NCBI RefSeq assembly: GCF_016907315.1
Contig: NZ_JAFBBS010000001.1
Span: 1,984,001 to 2,048,000 of the forward strand
Length of the DNA: 64,000 nt
Reading direction: 5' to 3'
DNA from: Microbacterium esteraromaticum
GTDB taxonomy: Bacteria; Actinomycetota; Actinomycetes; Actinomycetales; Microbacteriaceae
Position numbers and translations under genes: made by a program. Below are positions 63,353 to 64,000 of this stretch, piece by piece (position 1 is the first letter of the stretch; each line of letters starts with the position of its first letter). A model generated the notes under the pieces. The model did not search any database. It was not told the DNA's origin and saw only the letters and a list, made by a program, of their open reading frames with translations.

Positions 63353-64000
63353 TCGATCCCCTCCCCGCGAGAGACCGCCGTCGCTGCGGGTCGCGATCCG
63401 GATGCCGTGTCGAGAGGCAGCGAGATGACCATGGTCAGTCCTCCTCCGGGGGTGTCCTCGGGGATGAGCGTTCCGCCCATGCCCTCAGTGAACCCCTTCG
63501 ACAGAGCGAGGCCGAGCCCCAGCCCCGTGGTGTTGTCGGTGTCGCCCAGACGCTGGAAGGGAGCGAACATGCGCTCCTGCCGTGCAGCCTCGACCCCCGC
63601 GCCGCGATCGATGACGCGGATCTCGCCGTAGCCGCCTCGACGCGCCGTCGAGACCACGACGGGGTCGCCTTCGGGCGCGTGACGATGCGCGTTCGCGAGC
63701 AGATTGACGACCACCCGCTGCAGCAGCACGGGATCGGCCTGCAGAGGAGCGAGTGAGGAGTCGAGCTGCAGCTCCACCTCAGACGGCGGCAGGCCGAGCT
63801 CGTCGAGCGCCGCGAGCACGGTGTTCTCGGCATCGGTCGCGGTGAGCGACACGGCCAGCACACCGGCCTCGACCCGGCTCACGTCGAGCAGATCTGTGAT
63901 GAGGGTCGACAGCGTCGTGAGGCTCTCGTCGGCGGTGGCGAGCAGCTCGTCTCGGTCGGCGGCGGAGAGCTCGTGCGCTCCGCGCAGGCCGCCGACGGCG
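63349..64000 (-). CDS. KdpD-like sensor histidine kinase (C-terminal part; 5' part outside window)
   Basis: The C-terminal 216 codons of a kinase that continues past the right edge. The visible part starts in the dimerisation helices (LITDLLDVSRVEAGVL) and includes a HATPase domain: VVNLLANAHRHAPEGD, IDRGAGV and TTGLGLGLALSKGF. The LLDVSRVEAG and VVNLLANA pattern is like KdpD. The frame is open through 64000; the GTG near 63882 is internal. The N-terminal sensor domain, which would confirm KdpD, is missing. Overlaps the response regulator by four bases. Confidence 0.88.
   Translation of the reverse strand, partial: AVGGLRGAHELSAADRDELLATADESLTTLSTLITDLLDVSRVEAGVLAVSLTATDAENTVLAALDELGLPPSEVELQLDSSLAPLQADPVLLQRVVVNLLANAHRHAPEGDPVVVSTARRGGYGEIRVIDRGAGVEAARQERMFAPFQRLGDTDNTTGLGLGLALSKGFTEGMGGTLIPEDTPGGGLTMVISLPLDTASGSRPAATAVSRGEGIE

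Overview
The window reads as a high-GC actinobacterial chromosome, most like Microbacterium or another Microbacteriaceae. The grounds are the strong G/C bias at third codon positions, frequent GTG starts, many ATGA, GTGA or TGATG gene overlaps, leaderless-looking starts, and actinobacterial families (emfourin, DUF6153, DtxR/IdeR iron box, class II HMG-CoA reductase, DUF3516 helicase). No rRNA, tRNA, insertion sequence, prophage or CRISPR array was seen. Both ends cut genes: a PhnB-like gene on the left and a KdpD-like kinase on the right.

Layout. 1-5700: M4 protease with its emfourin inhibitor gene, a zinc-ribbon SDR enzyme, and a two-component pair divergent from a D,D-carboxypeptidase across an 11-bp tandem operator-like repeat. 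5740-10776: DUF3516 helicase, PhnA-like protein, and an ArsR-SulP operon. 10853-17020: a TetR-led hydantoin-type catabolic operon (two Cys/Cys racemases, NCS1 permease, DUF917 protein, hydantoinase/oxoprolinase). 17191-20033: FUSC transporter, purine nucleoside phosphorylase, membrane protein. 20066-26078: a PucR-type regulator followed by class II HMG-CoA reductase, HMG-CoA lyase and a TctA-like permease, best read as mevalonate catabolism. 26158-28445: AlkD-like repair protein and PutP. 28648-35967: a glycan locus with secreted GH101, a LacI regulator and GH35, with matching LacI-type sites before both enzymes.

36063-42636: LuxR-type ATPase regulator, membrane glycosyltransferase with a small partner, and a divergent EAL/GGDEF pair. 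42669-48965: a copper region with copZ, copA, DUF305 lipoprotein, DUF6153 protein and a His-rich CopB-type ATPase, with three CsoR-like palindromes. 49012-51498: flavin reductase, GNAT, VanZ-RDD protein. 51465-56478: iron-siderophore uptake and reduction, divergent around one iron box. 56697-64000: small alarmone synthetase, M20 amidohydrolase, cold-shock protein, NhaA, and KtrA/KtrB potassium uptake joined to a KdpDE-type two-component system.

No wholly unfamiliar defence or mobile system was found. The most interesting material is the mevalonate operon with an unassigned transporter, the GH101/GH35 regulon, the tandem-racemase hydantoin operon, the RR operator repeat, the Tyr-less zinc-ribbon SDR, and a family of palindromic intergenic elements. 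All function calls come from reading protein motifs by eye; no database search was run.
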